DNA of 64,000 nt from Atrina japonica (Eukaryota; Mollusca; Bivalvia; Pterioida; Pinnidae): NCBI GenBank assembly GCA_030159075.1, contig BROG01000027.1, positions 2,303,501 through 2,367,500 of the forward strand. The letters are read 5' to 3'. Positions 61,594-64,000 of this stretch are shown here, one piece after another. Position numbers and translations under genes: made by a program. Position 1 is the first letter of the stretch. Each line of letters begins with the position of its first letter. The notes under the pieces were generated by a model that did not search any database, was not told where the DNA came from, and worked only from the letters and a program-made list of their open reading frames with translations.

Positions 61594-62818
61594 CTGTTAC
61601 ACGAATACCACGTCTACATATAACAAGGCAAAACATAAAATGACAGAACACTAAGTATGAAATTATCATGTGTTGAACCCGTTTAGAATCAGTGGTTCGT
61701 TTGGAAGATATAAATACTAAAGGCAAGAGAAAAAAAATTAACATTTCAATGTGGAAAGTTGTCTATAGGAAAATTAAAATTATCATTTTTGTAGTATGGC
61801 CTTGTTGTTTATTCACAAGCTGTGTCTACAGTAAGCAAAATGTTCAGGTAGGGCATGTAGCTGGATTTATTTAAGTTAAACCCAAGTATTACGCGTGTTT
61901 GTAAAATTATGTGTGATGTCTTAATTTCTAGTTAGTTGAGAAATGTCGCATTCACATAAGTATGTGAGTTGCCATTACTGATTAACAAAACGTCGCCGAT
62001 TTATCAGAATGTCAAATCCAAGACTACAACATTTCTTTTGATGCAAAAGCTTCTAAATGAAGTCATAATGGTGATTTGATATAATACGAGCACATGGCAG
62101 CATAAATACGTGGTGATGTATGTGCTGCAGAACTCAGGAAAGATCTAACATTTTTAGATGAGTACTTCTTTGGGAAAATCTGTATGTATTTCTTTTGAAA
62201 GGGCCATAACTCCGGGGCCCAGGAATGAAAATAATCGTTTCAGCAAGCCAGTGTTTTATATATTTAGATACACAACCACCAGGCATATAATATGTCTATA
62301 TAGACTGAAAATACGAGATACAAATTCATCATTGTAAGCAATAAAACTTAATACAAGGTTTAATGTAGTATCCTAAACATGTTTGGAATGGCTTTTATTT
62401 ATCATGCATTCTAATCATCCCTTAGTTATTGTAATCCTGATATTTACGGAGAAGTGCATGAACTCATACACTGATGACAGCTTATGCAATGTTTCGACTT
62501 CACCAACCTTGAACTCATATCAACCTCAGCTGAAAGACATCTGTTAACTTATTCATACAGTATACATATTACTAAAACCTCTTTGTAACACCGATTATCT
62601 GTCTATACGTTACTTTGCATATATTGAAAGTGACATGTTGTAAATCCAAGTTGGAAAACGTTATTCTGTCGCACGTGTCTTACGATAGGAAATGGTCAGA
62701 AACAAGTTATGACCAATCCCTCAGTAACTTTGTCCTTCCACAGGTATCATGCTATTGATTAATTAATGTCTTGATATATTCATGTCAAATGTTTTATTAT
62801 TGACGTCTATATCTGTAA
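61594..62818. other. Gene-free stretch
   Basis: Nothing recognised. Confidence 0.45.
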
Positions 62819-63078
62819 ATATTATAAACATACCAAAATGATAATGCTCAAGACGATCGTTTCTGTCAATTAGCCTTCATCGGTTGAGCTCCAATTTTAA
62901 ACAGATTTTCTAAAAGAACAGTGGTATAATACAAGGCCAAATCCGTCTAACAGTAACCATTGTAAAAAGATGACTATCTTAGCTTTTGAATTATTTAGAA
63001 TTTAAATGGTGTTATCAGTGCCAAAAATTACTTTCGTATTAGACTATCAACTGGTTCCAAAATACCAGGTACTAGGTT
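62819..63078 (-). mobile_element. Hammerhead-bearing repeat, copy F (truncated)
   Basis: attataaacataccaaaatg to aataccaggtactaggttga; the end with ccaccagcagtgg is missing. The minus-strand core has CCGATGA instead of CTGATGA and a shorter stem III (CGATCG); GAAAC, GTC and stem I are kept. Confidence 0.8.
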
Positions 63079-63194
63079 GATGGAATTAATTTTATATTTA
63101 TATGTTTCATTACCAAAATGAGAAAAAACAAGAGTAAATATAAAACTCAAAGATACCAAAGTATTTATCGAAAGACAGTTCATGAGACAAAATA

Positions 63195-63290
63195 CGAGTC
63201 AGGTTAAATTGGACACACGCTAACGCCTGAACATTCAGAAGTGGGATCAGATGTCCTAGAGGAATATGTATTCCCGCTTTGACACACCGA
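63195..63290 (-). mobile_element. RT-element 3' tail fragment, inverted
   Basis: aattggacacacgctaac, gtgggatcagatgtcctag and gaatatgtattcccgc on the plus strand are a diverged reverse complement of the tail. Confidence 0.6.
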
Positions 63291-63324
63291 TGTTGTTTTG
63301 AAAACATCAATGATAATTGTGGAA

Positions 63325-63480
63325 AACGATTTGATTTTGATTTGATTTTTTGTTTTACGCCATACTCAACAATTTTCCAGTCATATGATGACGTCCAGTT
63401 TTTATTGGTGGAGGAGAAACCCCGGTTACCCAGGTAAAGACCACCAACCTTCCGCAAGAAAACTGGCAAACTTTCCCATT
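63325..63480 (-). mobile_element. SINE body and tail (same family as 9626)
   Basis: gatttgattttgatttgatt, gttttacgccatactcaac, caattttccagtcatatga, ggtggaggagaaacccc and gcaaactttccc form the body/tail found inverted after the tRNA head at 9626. I recall it as a module common in mollusc genomes. The 119-residue minus-strand frame 63110-63469 merely joins this with the neighbouring fragment. Confidence 0.7.
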
Positions 63481-63609
63481 TAAGTGGAAAACGAAATTAG
63501 AAATCAAACCTATCACAAACTAATTATTGCTTGCTTTGTATCTGGATGTTTTACTTTAAGGTGCTCTTTCCTAGAATTTGATAAAATTCGATTTTCTTTT
63601 ATTGTCAAA

Positions 63610-64000
63610 GAATACGATTCAACAAACTGTCGGCATTCCTATGGGAACCAATTGTACCCTTTATTCGCTAACATGTTCATTTATTCCTACAATACAGACT
63701 TCATTTAGAAGCTGCTGAATCAAAAGAAGAAAAAGTTAGCGGTGTCCTTTAATTTGACATTTAGATATATCGATGTCGTTTTGTCAATTTATAAATTTTA
63801 TACATTTATCAATGCGATATATCCCAGCGAACTAGAAGTTATAGACAGAACAGAATTAAGCACACACCTTTCATACTTAGACATTTTACTTACTAAAGAC
63901 ACAGACGGGAAATTAATAACTAATCTATACGACAAACACGACGATTTCGGCTTCCCCATCTTTAATTTTCCACATTTAAGCAGTAATATCCCACAATCAC
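63610..64000 (+). mobile_element. Reverse-transcriptase retroelement, copy 5 (cut by the window end)
   Basis: Begins at caacaaactgtcggcattcc (the QTVGIPMGTN box), continues through the YSYNTDFI region with an in-frame TAG, a YIDVVLSI-like active-site box (second Asp changed to Val), YPSELEV and DGKLITNLYDKHDDFGF. It runs off the window within a SNIPQS segment. The Asp to Val change and the stop make it inactive. Confidence 0.8.

Noticed and set aside
63110..63469. 119-residue minus-strand frame, the longest in the repeat-rich flank after the RT pieces
   Set aside because: It joins a SINE body with an inverted RT-element tail; both parts are dispersed repeats.

Overview
This is an AT-rich animal genomic window with one recognisable protein-coding gene and a long repeat-filled flank. 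The gene is split by introns and encodes an AP-4 (TFAP4) type basic helix-loop-helix leucine-zipper factor. The flank holds microsatellites, tRNA-derived SINEs, foldback elements and fragments of reverse-transcriptase retroelements of a kind I associate with mollusc genomes. A lophotrochozoan, most likely a bivalve mollusc, fits best. The species cannot be fixed from the sequence alone.

Region 1 (1-7382, + strand): four coding exons of the TFAP4 orthologue (about 1896/1900-2055, 3984-4170, 5008-5213, 6957-7382). They join in phase with canonical GT/AG borders and code for about 324 residues. They carry the bHLH domain, two leucine-zipper blocks, a conserved SRRNLETIVEAIRHLEG motif and a Ser/acidic tail. 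The N-terminal exon(s) and promoter lie upstream of the window or were not recognised.

Region 2 (7383-about 33300): 3' flank of the gene, then intergenic DNA. It holds a tRNA-derived SINE (9626), a foldback MITE (11051), long (TA)n, (CA)n, (GA)n and (GT)n tracts, several small tandem arrays (19.8, 20.5, 27.0, 28.1 and 28.95 kb), SINE-like fragments and isolated tails of the retroelement described next.

Region 3 (about 33300-64000): densest in mobile DNA. Five broken copies of a reverse-transcriptase element, tentatively Penelope-like, lie at 42980, 46580, 55430, 56600 (minus) and 63610, with many solo 3' tails. Interspersed are six copies of a roughly 340-bp repeat. Its minus strand carries a hammerhead-ribozyme-like module: CTGATGA, a short stem II, GAAAC, a tiny stem III, GTC and a closing stem I. 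The best copy (44051-44098) sits inside one of the RT-element tails. Two copies (53922 and 54272) lie nearly head-to-tail. This layout resembles a retrozyme, or the ribozyme-bearing part of a Penelope-like element, and is the most interesting thing here. A 35-bp minisatellite with higher-order structure (36063-36847) is itself interrupted by a SINE fragment.

No rRNA gene, intact tRNA gene, CRISPR array or bacterial feature was seen.
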